Assembly: GCA_002282385.1 (NCBI GenBank)
Contig: NCJG01000006.1
Location: forward strand, 1 to 64,000
DNA from: Sphingomonadales bacterium 39-57-19
GTDB taxonomy: Bacteria; Pseudomonadota; Alphaproteobacteria; Sphingomonadales; Sphingomonadaceae
Direction: 5' to 3'
Length of the DNA stretch: 64,000 nucleotides
Shown one piece after another: positions 55,062 through 64,000 of this stretch. Below the pieces are notes generated by a model. It saw nothing but the letters and a program-made list of their open reading frames with translations, made no database searches and had not been told where the DNA came from. Position 1 is the stretch's first letter. Every line of letters begins with the position of its first letter. Position numbers and translations under genes: made by a program.

Positions 55062-55706
55062 ATGAATATCATCCTTTTGGGGCCTCCTGGCGCAGGCAAA
55101 GGAACGCAGGCTGCATTTCTCGTTGAGAAATATGGCATGGTGCAATTGTCGACCGGCGATATCCTGCGCGCGGCCGTAAAGGCGGGCACTGAAGTCGGTA
55201 AAATGGCGGATGAGATCATGAAGGCGGGGAAGCTTTTCCCGGATGAATTGATGGCCGAGATCCTTGGCGAGCATATGGATGCGATCCCCGCGGATAAGGG
55301 CCTGATTTTTGACGGCTACCCGCGCACGGCGCCGCAAGTCGCGCTTCTCGATGGTCTGTTGTCCGCACGCCAACGAACGCTCCATTATGTGATTGAACTG
55401 GTTGTTGACGAAGACGCGTTGGTCGAACGCGTTGTTGGCCGTTTCACCTGCGCCAATTGCGGTGATGGCTATCATGATGTTTTCAAAAAACCTGTCAAAG
55501 CCGATACATGTGACAAATGTGGATCGCATGAATTTAAGCGTCGTCCCGATGACAATGAAGAAACCGTCCGCACCCGCATGGCGGAGTATCGCGCAAAGAC
55601 CGAACCGATCTTGCCCCTTTACGATGCCCGCGGCCTTGTAAGCCGCGTGGATGGGATGGCCCCGATTGACGACGTGACGAAGGCGATTGAAGCCATCATC
55701 GGCTGA
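55062..55706 (+). CDS. adk: Adenylate kinase with zinc-type LID
   Basis: Interconverts ATP + AMP and 2 ADP. The P-loop GPPGAGKGT is at residues 7-15, the AMP site includes FDGYPRT near 83-89, and the LID carries four cysteines (130, 133, 150, 153) expected to bind zinc, as in Gram-positive and many alphaproteobacterial forms. The start at 55062 is preferred over an upstream codon inside the secY end. At 214 aa it is normal. Confidence 0.96.
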   Translation: MNIILLGPPGAGKGTQAAFLVEKYGMVQLSTGDILRAAVKAGTEVGKMADEIMKAGKLFPDELMAEILGEHMDAIPADKGLIFDGYPRTAPQVALLDGLLSARQRTLHYVIELVVDEDALVERVVGRFTCANCGDGYHDVFKKPVKADTCDKCGSHEFKRRPDDNEETVRTRMAEYRAKTEPILPLYDARGLVSRVDGMAPIDDVTKAIEAIIG

Positions 55707-55766
55707 ACGCCCACGCAAACAAGTTCAACGTGACGGAAATGGAAACGGTTGTTAGACACACGTTCC

Positions 55767-56474
55767 ATGAAACATCTTGTCATCACGGCAGCCATATATG
55801 CTGCAACAGCATCGCCGGCATTTGCGGACGTTAAAGCTGCATCGGGAACCGGTTTTAACGTCATCCACATCGCCACGGTTCAGGCAACGCCCGACGAGAT
55901 ATGGACGCGCCTAGTTGCGCCAAAGGATTATTGGAACAAGTCGCACAGCTGGTCGGGTTCGACCGCTGGCTTTTATATCGATGCGCAGGCCAATGGGTGC
56001 TTTTGCGAACTGTTTCAGGAAACCGACGCCAACGGGAAGGTGAAGACGGTCGGAAGCGTCGAGCATATGCGCGTTATTTTCGCGCAGCCCGGCAAAGTCT
56101 TGCGGATGCAAGGCGCGTTGGGGCCGCTCCAGTCGGAAGCGGTGATTGGCACACTGACCGTTGCCATGGAAACCGCAAAGCAAGGCGGCGGTACACGTGT
56201 CAGCTTCTCTTATGTTGTCGGCGGCTATATGCGCTACAAGGTCGCGGAAATCGCCCCTGCGGTTGATAAGGTGTTGGGCGAGCAGTTTAAAAATATGCTG
56301 CTGCCGTTTGTACCCACCGCGGATGAGCCGCCCAAGGTTGACGGATTTAATCTGGATATTGATACGTTGGACATTGCGCCCGCGACCGAAGCTGCCGACA
56401 CAAATGAAGCACCGGCGGACGCGGAAACACAAGATGACCCGCCCGCCGATCTGCCCGCAGCGGAGCCAATCTAA
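55767..56474 (+). CDS. Secreted SRPBCC (START-like) domain protein
   Basis: A signal peptide (residues 1-20, ending SPAFA) precedes a lipid-binding-type SRPBCC fold (about 30-190), with VQATPDEIWTRLVAPKDYWN near its start and a C-terminal amphipathic helix around EIAPAVDKVLGEQFKNML. An acidic Ala/Glu/Asp/Pro-rich tail of about 40 residues follows. These proteins bind hydrophobic ligands in a deep pocket; the ligand is unknown. The gene is followed directly by the RimK-associated protease gene, apparently in the same operon. Confidence 0.7.
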   Translation: MKHLVITAAIYAATASPAFADVKAASGTGFNVIHIATVQATPDEIWTRLVAPKDYWNKSHSWSGSTAGFYIDAQANGCFCELFQETDANGKVKTVGSVEHMRVIFAQPGKVLRMQGALGPLQSEAVIGTLTVAMETAKQGGGTRVSFSYVVGGYMRYKVAEIAPAVDKVLGEQFKNMLLPFVPTADEPPKVDGFNLDIDTLDIAPATEAADTNEAPADAETQDDPPADLPAAEPI

Positions 56475-56951
56475 TTGGTTGCGGGGGGCGGCAAGCCACG
56501 TTCGGGCGGCAAATTAGAAATTGGCTGGTGCGAAATGGTCGATGTGCCGAGCCTTGGCCTATCGCAAGTGCACGCGAAAATGGACACGGGCGCCGCGACA
56601 TCATCGATACATGCAACCCGGATTAAGCCAATCGTGCGCGACGGCAAGCCGTGGGTTGAATTCTGGTTCCGTCTGAATGCGGGCGAAAAGCCAAAGCGTT
56701 ATGAAGCACCCGTCATCGACCGGCGCATGGTGCGATCGTCCAATGGTGACACGCAAGAACGCTATGTCATCTCAGTGCAATTTTGTTTTGGTAAGCTGTG
56801 TTGGAACGGACAGCTCACCTTGGCGAACCGGCGTTCCATGGCCTTTCCCTTGCTAATTGGCCGACGGGCGCTAAGGCGCGGCTTTCTCGTCAATAGCGCA
56901 CGACGCTGGGTATTGGGCAAGCCAGCGAATCAAGGACAAAAGAGCACATGA
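56475..56951 (+). CDS. RimK-associated putative aspartic/zinc-type protease (PF05618-like)
   Basis: The core [13 protein letters not shown] (about residues 35-47) has the Asp-Thr-Gly-Ala signature of a retropepsin-like fold; the family is annotated as ATP-dependent zinc protease and is commonly coded beside rimK (called RimB in rimABK operons). [15 protein letters not shown] near 125-140 is the second conserved block. The frame begins with TTG straight after the SRPBCC stop; no ATG is available before the core except at residue 21. Its stop overlaps rimK by four bases (ATGA), supporting a joint role in protein glutamylation. Confidence 0.75.
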   Translation: MVAGGGKPRSGGKLEIGWCEMVDVPSLGLSQVHAKMDTGAATSSIHATRIKPIVRDGKPWVEFWFRLNAGEKPKRYEAPVIDRRMVRSSNGDTQERYVISVQFCFGKLCWNGQLTLANRRSMAFPLLIGRRALRRGFLVNSARRWVLGKPANQGQKST

Positions 56952-57853
56952 AAATCGCCATGTTGGCACGCAACGCCAACCTATATTCGCACCAACGGCT
57001 CGTCGAAGCCGCCTTGGCGCGCGGACATGAGATTGATATCCTGAATACGTTGCGGGTGACGATGAACATCACGTCGCACCGCCCCGAAGCATATTATCAG
57101 GGTGCCAAGCTTGGCAAATATGACGCGGTGATCCCGCGCATTGGCGCGTCCATTACATTTTACGGCCTTGCTGTGCTGCGTCAGTTTGAAATGATGAACG
57201 TGTGGTCATTGAACGAGAGTGTTGCCATCGGCCGATCCCGCGACAAGCTACGGTCGTTGCAGATTCTGGCGCGCAAGGGGCTTGGCCTGCCGGTCACGGC
57301 GTTTGCCCATGATCCCAAGCAAACCGATGAAGTCATCAAAATGGTTGGCGGCGCTCCGGTTGTCATCAAGCTACTCGAGGGCACGCAGGGCATTGGCGTG
57401 GTTTTGGGCGAGACCGAAAAGTCGGCCCGTTCCGTCATTGAGGCGTTTCGCGGTGCCAACGTGAACATCCTTGTGCAGGAGTTTATCAAAGAGGCAAATG
57501 CCACCGACATCCGGTGCTTTGTGATCGGCAATAAGGTCGTCGCATCGATGCAGCGCAAGGGTGCGGAGGGCGATTTTCGATCAAATCTGCACCGCGGCGG
57601 TTCGGCCGAAGCCATTAAAATTACGCCGGAGGAACGCTCAACGGCGGTCCGCGCCGCACGCGCCATGGGGTTGAATGTCGCTGGCGTCGATATGCTGCGG
57701 TCCAATCATGGCCCGGTCATCATGGAAGTGAATAGTTCGCCAGGGCTTGAAGGAATCGAAAAAGCCACCGGCAAGGATATTGCGAGCCGGATTATTGCGT
57801 TCATCGAAGAAAACGCAATACCGGGCAAAACCAAGACCAAAGGCAAGGGATAG
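56948..57853 (+). CDS. rimK: RimK-type ATP-grasp glutamate ligase
   Basis: Adds glutamates to the C-terminus of ribosomal protein S6 in E. coli. [20 protein letters not shown] opens the N-terminal domain; ATP-grasp residues include Lys141 in [15 protein letters not shown] and the Mg-binding Glu260 and Asn262 in [12 protein letters not shown]. Length 301 aa is normal. The location inside the ribosomal protein locus, between adk and rpsM, fits a ribosome-modifying role. A basic tail (Lys/Thr-Lys repeats) ends the protein. Confidence 0.9.
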   Translation: MKIAMLARNANLYSHQRLVEAALARGHEIDILNTLRVTMNITSHRPEAYYQGAKLGKYDAVIPRIGASITFYGLAVLRQFEMMNVWSLNESVAIGRSRDKLRSLQILARKGLGLPVTAFAHDPKQTDEVIKMVGGAPVVIKLLEGTQGIGVVLGETEKSARSVIEAFRGANVNILVQEFIKEANATDIRCFVIGNKVVASMQRKGAEGDFRSNLHRGGSAEAIKITPEERSTAVRAARAMGLNVAGVDMLRSNHGPVIMEVNSSPGLEGIEKATGKDIASRIIAFIEENAIPGKTKTKGKG

Positions 57854-57866
57854 CGCGCCGCCAGCC

Positions 57867-57895
57867 TTGACAGTTGGCGCGACTCACCGTAAGGC
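57867..57895 (+). promoter_or_regulatory. Candidate promoter of the rpsM operon
   Basis: TTGACA, 17 bases, then TAAGGC, starting 14 bases after rimK and about 130 bases before rpsM. The layout resembles the candidate rpsL promoter. Confidence 0.45.
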
Positions 57896-58027
57896 GATGT
57901 CAATTCCGAACATCTGGTGCAGCCAGCAGCGCTTTTTCGCGTCCGCTGGTTTTGTGCGTTTCGGAATATCATCAGCGTTGAGATAGGGTTTGTCTTTCGG
58001 GACACCTGTGGAGCAGGAGTAAATAAA

Positions 58028-58396
58028 TTGGCACGTATTGCCGGAGTTAACATTCCAACCAACAAGCGCGTGATCATTGCGCTTACCTACATTCACGGTA
58101 TCGGCCGCACTAAAGCCGTCGAAATCGCGACAAAGCTAGGAATTGATCATAGCCGTCGTGTGCAGGACCTTTCGGATGCCGAAGTTCTGCAAATCCGCGA
58201 AACCATCGATGCGGGCTACACCGTAGAAGGCGATCTTCGCCGTAACACATCGATGAACATCAAGCGTTTGATGGATCTCGCCTGCTACCGTGGCCTTCGC
58301 CACCGTAAGGGCCTTCCAGTCCGTGGCCAGCGTACGCATACCAATGCGCGCACCCGCAAGGGCAAGTCCAAGGCAATCGCGGGCAAGAAGAAGTAA
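58028..58396 (+). CDS. rpsM: Ribosomal protein S13 (TTG start)
   Basis: 122-residue 30S head protein. The only start that gives the usual [14 protein letters not shown]-terminus is TTG at 58028, preceded by [15 protein letters not shown] and [18 protein letters not shown] are conserved. Longer upstream frames are rejected. Confidence 0.95.
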   Translation: MARIAGVNIPTNKRVIIALTYIHGIGRTKAVEIATKLGIDHSRRVQDLSDAEVLQIRETIDAGYTVEGDLRRNTSMNIKRLMDLACYRGLRHRKGLPVRGQRTHTNARTRKGKSKAIAGKKK

Positions 58397-58453
58397 TCAC
58401 GGGCTTTTGCCTGATTATTTTTTCTTCGCATTTTCGAATAGGATACACATTAT

Positions 58454-58843
58454 ATGGCACGCGAACCACAACGCATTAAAAAGCGGGAGCGTAAAAATAT
58501 TTCGGCAGGCGTCGCGCACGTCAATGCCAGCTTCAACAACACAATGATCACGATCACCGATGCCCAGGGCAACGCGATCAGCTGGTCATCCGCAGGAACC
58601 ATGGGTTTCAAGGGCAGCCGCAAGTCGACCCCTTACGCCGCACAGGTTGCAGCGGAAGACGCAGGCAAGAAGGCCGCTGAACATGGCGTTCGTACGCTTG
58701 AAGTCGAAGTTAAGGGCCCCGGTTCGGGTCGTGAATCGGCACTTCGCGCATTGCAGGCAGTGGGCTTCACCATCACCTCGATCCGTGACGTAACATCGAT
58801 TCCGCACAACGGCGTCCGTCCTTCCAAGCGTCGGCGCGTCTAA
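58454..58843 (+). CDS. rpsK: Ribosomal protein S11
   Basis: 129-residue platform protein. [40 protein letters not shown] and [10 protein letters not shown] at the end are typical. Confidence 0.97.
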   Translation: MAREPQRIKKRERKNISAGVAHVNASFNNTMITITDAQGNAISWSSAGTMGFKGSRKSTPYAAQVAAEDAGKKAAEHGVRTLEVEVKGPGSGRESALRALQAVGFTITSIRDVTSIPHNGVRPSKRRRV

Positions 58844-58943
58844 GCATTCGTTTCAGGGACGGCTGTTCAGTCGTTCCTTCTTTTACCCGCGAACCGGCAC
58901 GGTGCACCAAATTGCCGGTCCCGCAAAACCCAAGGGGAAATCC

Positions 58944-60005
58944 ATGTCCGTCAATATTAAGAACTGGCAGGAACTGAAAAAGCCCAACGCACTTGAACTC
59001 AAATCAGGTAGCGATGCGAAGCGTAAGGCAACTTTTGTTGCAGAACCGCTGGAGCGTGGCTTTGGTTTGACTCTCGGCAATGCGCTGCGTCGCGTATTGC
59101 TATCATCGCTGCAGGGCGCAGCGATTACATCGATCAAAATCGAAAACGTGTTGCACGAATTCTCGTCGCTCGCGGGCGTTCGTGAAGATGTCACCGACAT
59201 CGTTCTGAACATCAAGCAAGTTGCGTTGAAGATGGAGGGCGAAGGTCCAAAGCGTCTTCAGCTTTCGGCAACGGGCCCCGGCGCGGTAACCGCTGGTGAC
59301 ATCGCTGTTTCGGGCGACATCCAAGTGATGAACCCTGATCTCGTCATCTGTCACCTCGACGATGGTGCGACGCTGAACATGGAAATCACTGCCGACATCG
59401 GCAAGGGTTATGTTCCTGCAGTCGCCAACCGTCCAGCGGATGCGCCAATTGGCCTCATCCCGGTCGACAGCCTGTATTCGCCTGTTCGTCAGGTTGCGTA
59501 CAAGGTGGACAATGCACGCATCGGTCAAGAACTTGACTATGACAAATTGTCGCTGACCATCGAAACCGACGGCACCGTAACCCCAGAAGACGCCGTGGCT
59601 TATGCCGCACGCATTCTTCAGGACCAGTTGCAAGTGTTCGTCCACTTCGAAGATTCGATGTCTGCATCGTCGCCAATGATTGGCATGGCTGCACCATCGG
59701 CTTCTTCGGAAGAATCGGATGCAAACCAGCTCAACCGTTACCTTCTCAAGAAGGTCGACGAATTGGAATTGTCGGTCCGCAGCGCAAACTGCCTCAAGAA
59801 CGACAACATCATCTACATCGGCGACCTCGTTCAAAAGAGCGAAGCCGAAATGCTGCGTACGCCTAATTTCGGTCGCAAGTCGCTGAACGAAATCAAGGAA
59901 GTGCTCTCGTCAATGGGCTTGCGCCTTGGCATGGACATCCCCGGATGGCCGCCAGAAAACATCGAAGAGATGGCAAAGAAGCTTGAGCAAGAACTGCTTG
60001 GCTAA
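58944..60005 (+). CDS. rpoA: RNA polymerase alpha subunit
   Basis: 353 residues from [15 protein letters not shown]; a codon 42 bases upstream is rejected. The N-terminal dimerisation domain ([20 protein letters not shown] near 38) and the C-terminal DNA-contacting domain (about 265-335, [20 protein letters not shown] then [12 protein letters not shown]) are complete. Lacks rpsD upstream, unlike E. coli but as in other Alphaproteobacteria. Confidence 0.97.
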   Translation: MSVNIKNWQELKKPNALELKSGSDAKRKATFVAEPLERGFGLTLGNALRRVLLSSLQGAAITSIKIENVLHEFSSLAGVREDVTDIVLNIKQVALKMEGEGPKRLQLSATGPGAVTAGDIAVSGDIQVMNPDLVICHLDDGATLNMEITADIGKGYVPAVANRPADAPIGLIPVDSLYSPVRQVAYKVDNARIGQELDYDKLSLTIETDGTVTPEDAVAYAARILQDQLQVFVHFEDSMSASSPMIGMAAPSASSEESDANQLNRYLLKKVDELELSVRSANCLKNDNIIYIGDLVQKSEAEMLRTPNFGRKSLNEIKEVLSSMGLRLGMDIPGWPPENIEEMAKKLEQELLG

Positions 60006-60117
60006 AGAATATTGGGCCGAGGCAGTGCTTCGGCCCAACCAAAAGGGAAATGGCCGCCCTTAAACGGCCAGGATCGGGGTACCTGATACGGCCCCCCTAC
60101 GAACGAAGGAATGAAAT

Positions 60118-60531
60118 ATGCGCCATAAAGTTGGCCACCGTAAGCTGCAGCGTACCACGTCGCACCGTACCGCGATGCTTCGCAACATGGCAGCGTCGCT
60201 TATCAAGCATGAACAGATCAAGACGACTTTGCCAAAGGCGAAGGAACTGCGTCCTTACATCGAAAAGCTGATCACGCTTGCGAAGAAGGGTGGCTTGTCC
60301 AACCGTCGTCTCGCGATGAGCCGTTTGATGGACGACAAGCAGCTGGTAAAGTTGTTTGACGAACTGGCAACGCGCTATGCCGACCGCAGCGGTGGTTACA
60401 GCCGCGTGATCAAGGCTGGTTTCCGTGGTTCCGATGCTGCACCAATGGGCGTCATCGAGCTCGTTGACCGCAATGTCGACGCCAAGGGTCAGGACAGCGG
60501 CCCAGTTGAAGTATTGGACGACGCTGAATAA
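60118..60531 (+). CDS. rplQ: Ribosomal protein L17
   Basis: 137-residue 50S protein. [20 protein letters not shown] opens it, and [20 protein letters not shown] is conserved. Ends the locus before a strong terminator. Confidence 0.97.
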   Translation: MRHKVGHRKLQRTTSHRTAMLRNMAASLIKHEQIKTTLPKAKELRPYIEKLITLAKKGGLSNRRLAMSRLMDDKQLVKLFDELATRYADRSGGYSRVIKAGFRGSDAAPMGVIELVDRNVDAKGQDSGPVEVLDDAE

Positions 60532-60553
60532 GCACGTTTTGCTTTAAGAGTTT

Positions 60554-60590
60554 CAAAAGGGCGGTATCCGAAAGGGTGCCGCCCTTTTTC
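60554..60590 (+). terminator. Rho-independent terminator after rplQ
   Basis: AAAGGGCGG and CCGCCCTTT pair perfectly around a 14-base segment that can itself form TATCC/GGGTG pairs, followed by a T run. It closes the ribosomal locus. Confidence 0.85.
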
Positions 60591-60596
60591 ATGTGT

Positions 60597-61157
60597 TTAT
60601 GATTTCGTCCGAGCGCTTCGATCGGCCAACCAAAAGAGTAGGCTGGAAATCAACCATGCTACCGAAAGCACAATCGTAAACCGTCCGCCGCGCGCGTCGC
60701 TGCCCAATATGCCGGCAAAGACGCCAATGTTCATCTGCACTATCCCGGCAACCAACATGGCCTGCGGCAATATGCGCCTGCGAAATCGCGACGCGATGCT
60801 GCCGACAATTGCGATCAGCAATACCGCGCCGAACCATAAATTGGTCGGGTTATCCTCATTCCCAATCATGCCAACAGCCAAGTTGGACCAGATGACCATG
60901 AACCCGGCCAGCACAGCAAACATCGAACCAAAGCGGAAGTACCAGTTTGATGACAGGCGCACCGCGAATTCAATCAGGCCGCCCACAATCCCGAAAATGA
61001 TGGCGGCGACGATGAAGTCGGTTTCGTCCCAGTTAACTTCTGTGGTGAACTGCATCGCGACCAATGGCGTCAGGATAAGCGCTACCGCCCCGCCCCAGCC
61101 CAAGATCCGCCAGATATTCCGTCGCGGCCTTGCTGGCCCGATATTCTCTGCATGCAT
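60597..61157 (-). CDS. Hypothetical membrane protein (186 aa)
   Basis: Six hydrophobic segments are visible: about residues 18-36, 46-64, 72-93, 105-122, 133-150 and 160-177. The family is not recognised. The gene is convergent with rplQ and divergent from the winged-helix regulator at 61244, so the regulator may act on it. The 86 bases between the two starts would hold both promoters. Confidence 0.6.
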   Translation of the reverse strand: MHAENIGPARPRRNIWRILGWGGAVALILTPLVAMQFTTEVNWDETDFIVAAIIFGIVGGLIEFAVRLSSNWYFRFGSMFAVLAGFMVIWSNLAVGMIGNEDNPTNLWFGAVLLIAIVGSIASRFRRRILPQAMLVAGIVQMNIGVFAGILGSDARGGRFTIVLSVAWLISSLLFWLADRSARTKS

Positions 61158-61243
61158 AGCATTGCCCTTTTCCGTGAATGAGAGCTATGCATACAGCGCA
61201 GCGACATTGCAGGCATGAGCAGAACATGAGCATTTGGTGAAAA

Positions 61244-62311
61244 ATGAAATCAGATAGTCTCCGGTTCGGCCGCTTCACGCTTCAGGTTAGTAGCCGACGC
61301 CTGCATTGCGATGGTGTCGCTGTCGATGTCTCCAGCCGCTATTTTGATGCGCTTGTCCTGCTCGCAACCAATGCCGGCGCGCTTGTGTCGAAAGACCAGT
61401 TCATGGACGATGTCTGGCGCGGTGTTCCTGTCACCGACGAAGCGCTCACACAATGCATCCGCAGCCTGCGCCGTGTGCTTGGGGATGATGCCGCGCGGCC
61501 GATGTTTATCGAGACCGTTCCAAAGCATGGCTATCGTTTCATCGCCCCTGTCGAACGCGACGTGGGACCCGCAACCATCACCTCTATCGCCATAGCTGCC
61601 ACGACGGATTGGGCGACATTTTGGGCACTGGGTGGCGCGGGCGTTGTCGGCGGTGGCTTGGCGGGGCTTCTGGGCGGGTTGTTTTACGGTTTTGCCGGAG
61701 CATCGCAGCCAATGGCACCGGGCATGGGCGCGACGTCCATCGTGCTTGTCCTTACGGCAATTACGGTGTTGGTCGCGTTATTGGGCGCTGGGGGCGTGAG
61801 CTTCGGCATTGCTGCGGTTGGCCTTTGGAATTCCGGGCGTTGGTCCGCAACGATGGCAGGCGGCGCGGTGGGCGGTTTCCTGATCGGCGGTATTGTGAAG
61901 CTGCTTGGCTTGGATGCGTTCAATCTGGTGCTGGGGCAATCACCCACGCAAATGACGGGCGCGCTGGAAGGTGCGGCGATTGGTGCTTCTGTCGGGCTTG
62001 GTGTATGGCTTGGCCGACGGCAGATGCGCGATATGCCGCTGCGTTTCGCGATACTGCCCGCGGCTGTATTTGGGGCCTTATCGGGCGCTGGCATTGTCAT
62101 GGCCGGTGGGCGCTTGCTTGGTGGCAGCATATATGAGCTAGCCAGGCTTCTTCCACAATCGCGGCTGCGGTTCGACCAAATCGGTGGCTTATTTGGCGAA
62201 AGCGGCTTTGGTCCCATCAGTCAGAACGTCACCGCCGGTTTGGAAGGCATGTTGTTTGCGGCAGGCGTTACCGCTGCCATCTTGTTGGCGCAGCGGCAGC
62301 GGGGGGCATGA
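61244..62311 (+). CDS. Winged-helix transcriptional regulator fused to membrane helices (CadC/ToxR-like layout)
   Basis: An OmpR-type winged-helix domain covers residues about 5-102 (VSKDQFMDDVWRGVPVTDEA then ALTQCIRSLRRVLGDD and IETVPKHGYRFIAPV). The remaining 250 residues are Gly/Ala-rich and hydrophobic, with about seven membrane segments, instead of the single helix and periplasmic domain of CadC. There is no receiver domain. It is likely a membrane-bound one-component regulator; its signal and targets are unknown, with the divergent membrane protein gene and the downstream peptidase as candidates. Confidence 0.75.
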   Translation: MKSDSLRFGRFTLQVSSRRLHCDGVAVDVSSRYFDALVLLATNAGALVSKDQFMDDVWRGVPVTDEALTQCIRSLRRVLGDDAARPMFIETVPKHGYRFIAPVERDVGPATITSIAIAATTDWATFWALGGAGVVGGGLAGLLGGLFYGFAGASQPMAPGMGATSIVLVLTAITVLVALLGAGGVSFGIAAVGLWNSGRWSATMAGGAVGGFLIGGIVKLLGLDAFNLVLGQSPTQMTGALEGAAIGASVGLGVWLGRRQMRDMPLRFAILPAAVFGALSGAGIVMAGGRLLGGSIYELARLLPQSRLRFDQIGGLFGESGFGPISQNVTAGLEGMLFAAGVTAAILLAQRQRGA

Positions 62312-62422
62312 TTTCGACGAAAATGCGAAATATTCTTGCGGGTGACGGCAGGAATAGTTGGCGTTCAAGCGTGGACGCTATAGTCGGATGACAGAGATTT
62401 TGAGAGTTGGGGAAATGATAAT

Positions 62423-64000
62423 ATGCGAAGTGTATTTTTGGTCGGTGCAGCCTTCATGATGGCCCCGATTTCGTCGGTCGCTATGGCCGCAGATTCAGCC
62501 ACCACCGATGTCGCAGTCAAATTGACCTATCCGCAGACCAAAACCGTCAATGTGGTCGATGAACAATTCGGCGTGAAGGTTGCCGATCCCTATCGCTGGC
62601 TGGAAGATGATGTGCGCGTCAATCCCGAAGTCGCCGAATGGGTGAAGGCGCAAAATGCCGTCACCGACGCATATTTGGAAACATTGCCCGGCAAGAAAAT
62701 ACTCGCCGAGCGCATGAAAAAGCTTTTCGATTATGAGCGCTTTGGCCTTCCTGAAAAGGCCGGCGGCTATTATTTCTTCACAAAGAATGACGGCCTGCAA
62801 AACCAGTCGGTCTTATATGTGCGTAAAGGACTGACGGGCGCGGACCGTATTTTGATCGACCCCAATCTATGGGCAAAGGACGGCGCCACTGCGCTTGATA
62901 GCTGGGTACCGTCGAAAAATGGCAAGTTGCTGGCCTATTCTGTTCAAGACGGCGGCTCCGACTGGCGGACGATTAAAGTCCTCGACACCGTGACCGGCAA
63001 GGTTCTCGCTGATGAAATCAACTGGGCAAAATTCACCAACATAAGCTGGGTGGGCAATGACGGGTTTTTGTATTCGCGTTTTGCAGAGCCAAAGGAAGGC
63101 GCGGCATTTCAGCAGCTGAATTATAACCAGACGATCTATTACCACAAAATCGGCACGCCCCAGTCGGAAGACAAGGCAATATACGCAACGCCGGATAAGC
63201 CCGAATATGGGCATAGCGCGCAAGTGACGCACGACGGCAAATGGGCGGTCATTACGACCTCTTCCGGAACCGATGAGAAGTATGAACTGCACGTCATGCC
63301 ACTTGGCAAAAAGCCGACATGGAAACCGCAACCGCTCGTCACGGGTCTCGATCATGATTGGGGCCTTATCGAAGGCATGGGCAACATTTTGTGGTTCACC
63401 ACCAACAAGGACGCGGCAAAGCTTAAGGTTGTTACGGTCGATCTGGGTGCGAAGGCTCCCGTATTTAAGGACGTTATAGCGGAGCGGGCGGAAACCCTGT
63501 CGCGCGCGCAGATCGTCGGCGACCGGCTGATCCTGTCATATATCAAAGATGCCAAATCGATGGCGCTGATGACTGACCTCGCAGGCCAGCCTGTGCAGGA
63601 AATCAAGCTCAGCGCGATTGGGACGGCCAGTGGCTTTTCAGGGACGCCGGGTGATCCAGAAACATTTTACGGATTCTCCAGCTTCAATCAGCCAGGGGCC
63701 GTGTATCGTTTCGACAGCAAGACGGGTGCTTCGGCGCCCTTCGCGCAGCCAAAGCTGAGCTTTAACCCAGCCGACTTCACGGTCGAACAAGTGTTCTATC
63801 CGTCGAAGGACGGCACGAAGATCCCGATGTTCGTCGTGCACAAAAAAGATCTCGACCTGACCAAGGGCGCGCCGACGTTGCTCTATTCCTATGGCGGGTT
63901 CAACATTTCGCAGACGCCAACTTATTCAGCAACGCGTATGGCTTGGCTGCAATCGGGCGGCGTATTCGCCCTCGCCAATATTCGTGGCGGCGGCGAATAT
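62423..64000 (+). CDS. Prolyl oligopeptidase (S9A), 3' end outside the window
   Basis: The first 526 residues are present. A signal peptide (about residues 1-23, ending AMAAD) sends it to the periplasm. TYPQTKTVNVVDEQFGVKVA and DPYRWLEDD near 55-64 are the S9A opening; the beta-propeller runs to about 450. The start of the hydrolase domain is visible (PTLLYSYGGFNISQTPTYSA, then ALANIRGGGEY), and the window ends before the catalytic Ser, Asp and His. It cleaves short peptides after proline. The start ATG follows a GGGGAAA stretch by about nine bases. Confidence 0.9.
   Translation, partial: MRSVFLVGAAFMMAPISSVAMAADSATTDVAVKLTYPQTKTVNVVDEQFGVKVADPYRWLEDDVRVNPEVAEWVKAQNAVTDAYLETLPGKKILAERMKKLFDYERFGLPEKAGGYYFFTKNDGLQNQSVLYVRKGLTGADRILIDPNLWAKDGATALDSWVPSKNGKLLAYSVQDGGSDWRTIKVLDTVTGKVLADEINWAKFTNISWVGNDGFLYSRFAEPKEGAAFQQLNYNQTIYYHKIGTPQSEDKAIYATPDKPEYGHSAQVTHDGKWAVITTSSGTDEKYELHVMPLGKKPTWKPQPLVTGLDHDWGLIEGMGNILWFTTNKDAAKLKVVTVDLGAKAPVFKDVIAERAETLSRAQIVGDRLILSYIKDAKSMALMTDLAGQPVQEIKLSAIGTASGFSGTPGDPETFYGFSSFNQPGAVYRFDSKTGASAPFAQPKLSFNPADFTVEQVFYPSKDGTKIPMFVVHKKDLDLTKGAPTLLYSYGGFNISQTPTYSATRMAWLQSGGVFALANIRGGGEY

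Noticed and set aside
1..64000. CRISPR arrays, tRNA or rRNA genes
   Set aside because: No regularly spaced repeats and no tRNA- or rRNA-like stretch were seen by eye in the intergenic regions; a tRNAscan or Infernal run would be decisive.

Overview
The window looks like chromosomal DNA of a sphingomonad (Alphaproteobacteria, order Sphingomonadales). The basis is the gene order rpsL-rpsG-fusA-tuf-S10-spc-secY-adk-rpsM-rpsK-rpoA-rplQ, Ala/Lys- or Gly/Arg-rich tails on L3, L15 and S5, and an S12 with Arg at position 88. Species is not resolved. No tRNA, rRNA or CRISPR array was found.

Region 1 (1-24207) is an accessory non-ribosomal peptide locus. At the left edge an IS21-like terminus cuts a fatty acid hydroxylase/sterol desaturase gene. 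Next, on the minus strand, come a NarL-type response regulator, a histidine kinase and an Sfp-type phosphopantetheinyl transferase (PPTase), joined by overlapping ends, with a decayed second response regulator just upstream. A plus-strand operon follows: a DUF697-like protein, a small membrane protein, a cyclic-peptide-type ABC exporter and an SPFH/prohibitin-like membrane protein, the last three joined by overlaps or a 3-base gap. Facing it is a 4771-residue NRPS read as A-T-C-A-T-C-T-C-A-T-C-A-T-R, translationally coupled to a TauD-like dioxygenase. The PPTase would activate the carrier domains, the NRPS would assemble an acyl peptide released by reduction, the dioxygenase would hydroxylate it, and the ABC/SPFH operon would export it or protect the membrane. 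One module has no adenylation domain and looks like a tandem duplication of a T-C didomain.

Region 2 (24208-31175) holds a nitroreductase, then a sugar-acid operon (2-keto-4-pentenoate hydratase-like protein, hexuronate-type MFS carrier, altronate dehydratase) divergent from a LacI regulator. The same 22-bp element lies on both sides of lacI in inverted orientation. The downstream copy is separated from whatever it controlled by a complete IS3-family element (29601-31052). The MFS carrier seems to have lost about two membrane helices.

Region 3 (31176-37353) is a closely packed minus-strand run gltX-ung-galT-galK-ppiC-hupE with overlaps or very short gaps, divergent from a type III polyketide synthase and a coupled isoprenylcysteine-type methyltransferase.

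Region 4 (39066-60590) is the large translation locus: str operon, S10/spc genes, secY, adk, an insert of an SRPBCC protein plus a RimK-associated protease and rimK, then rpsM, rpsK, rpoA and rplQ ending in a strong terminator. Hairpins between tuf and rpsJ and between rpsJ and rplC may control this locus.

Region 5 (60597-64000) has a small membrane protein, a divergent winged-helix regulator fused to membrane helices, and the start of a secreted prolyl oligopeptidase that runs off the window.
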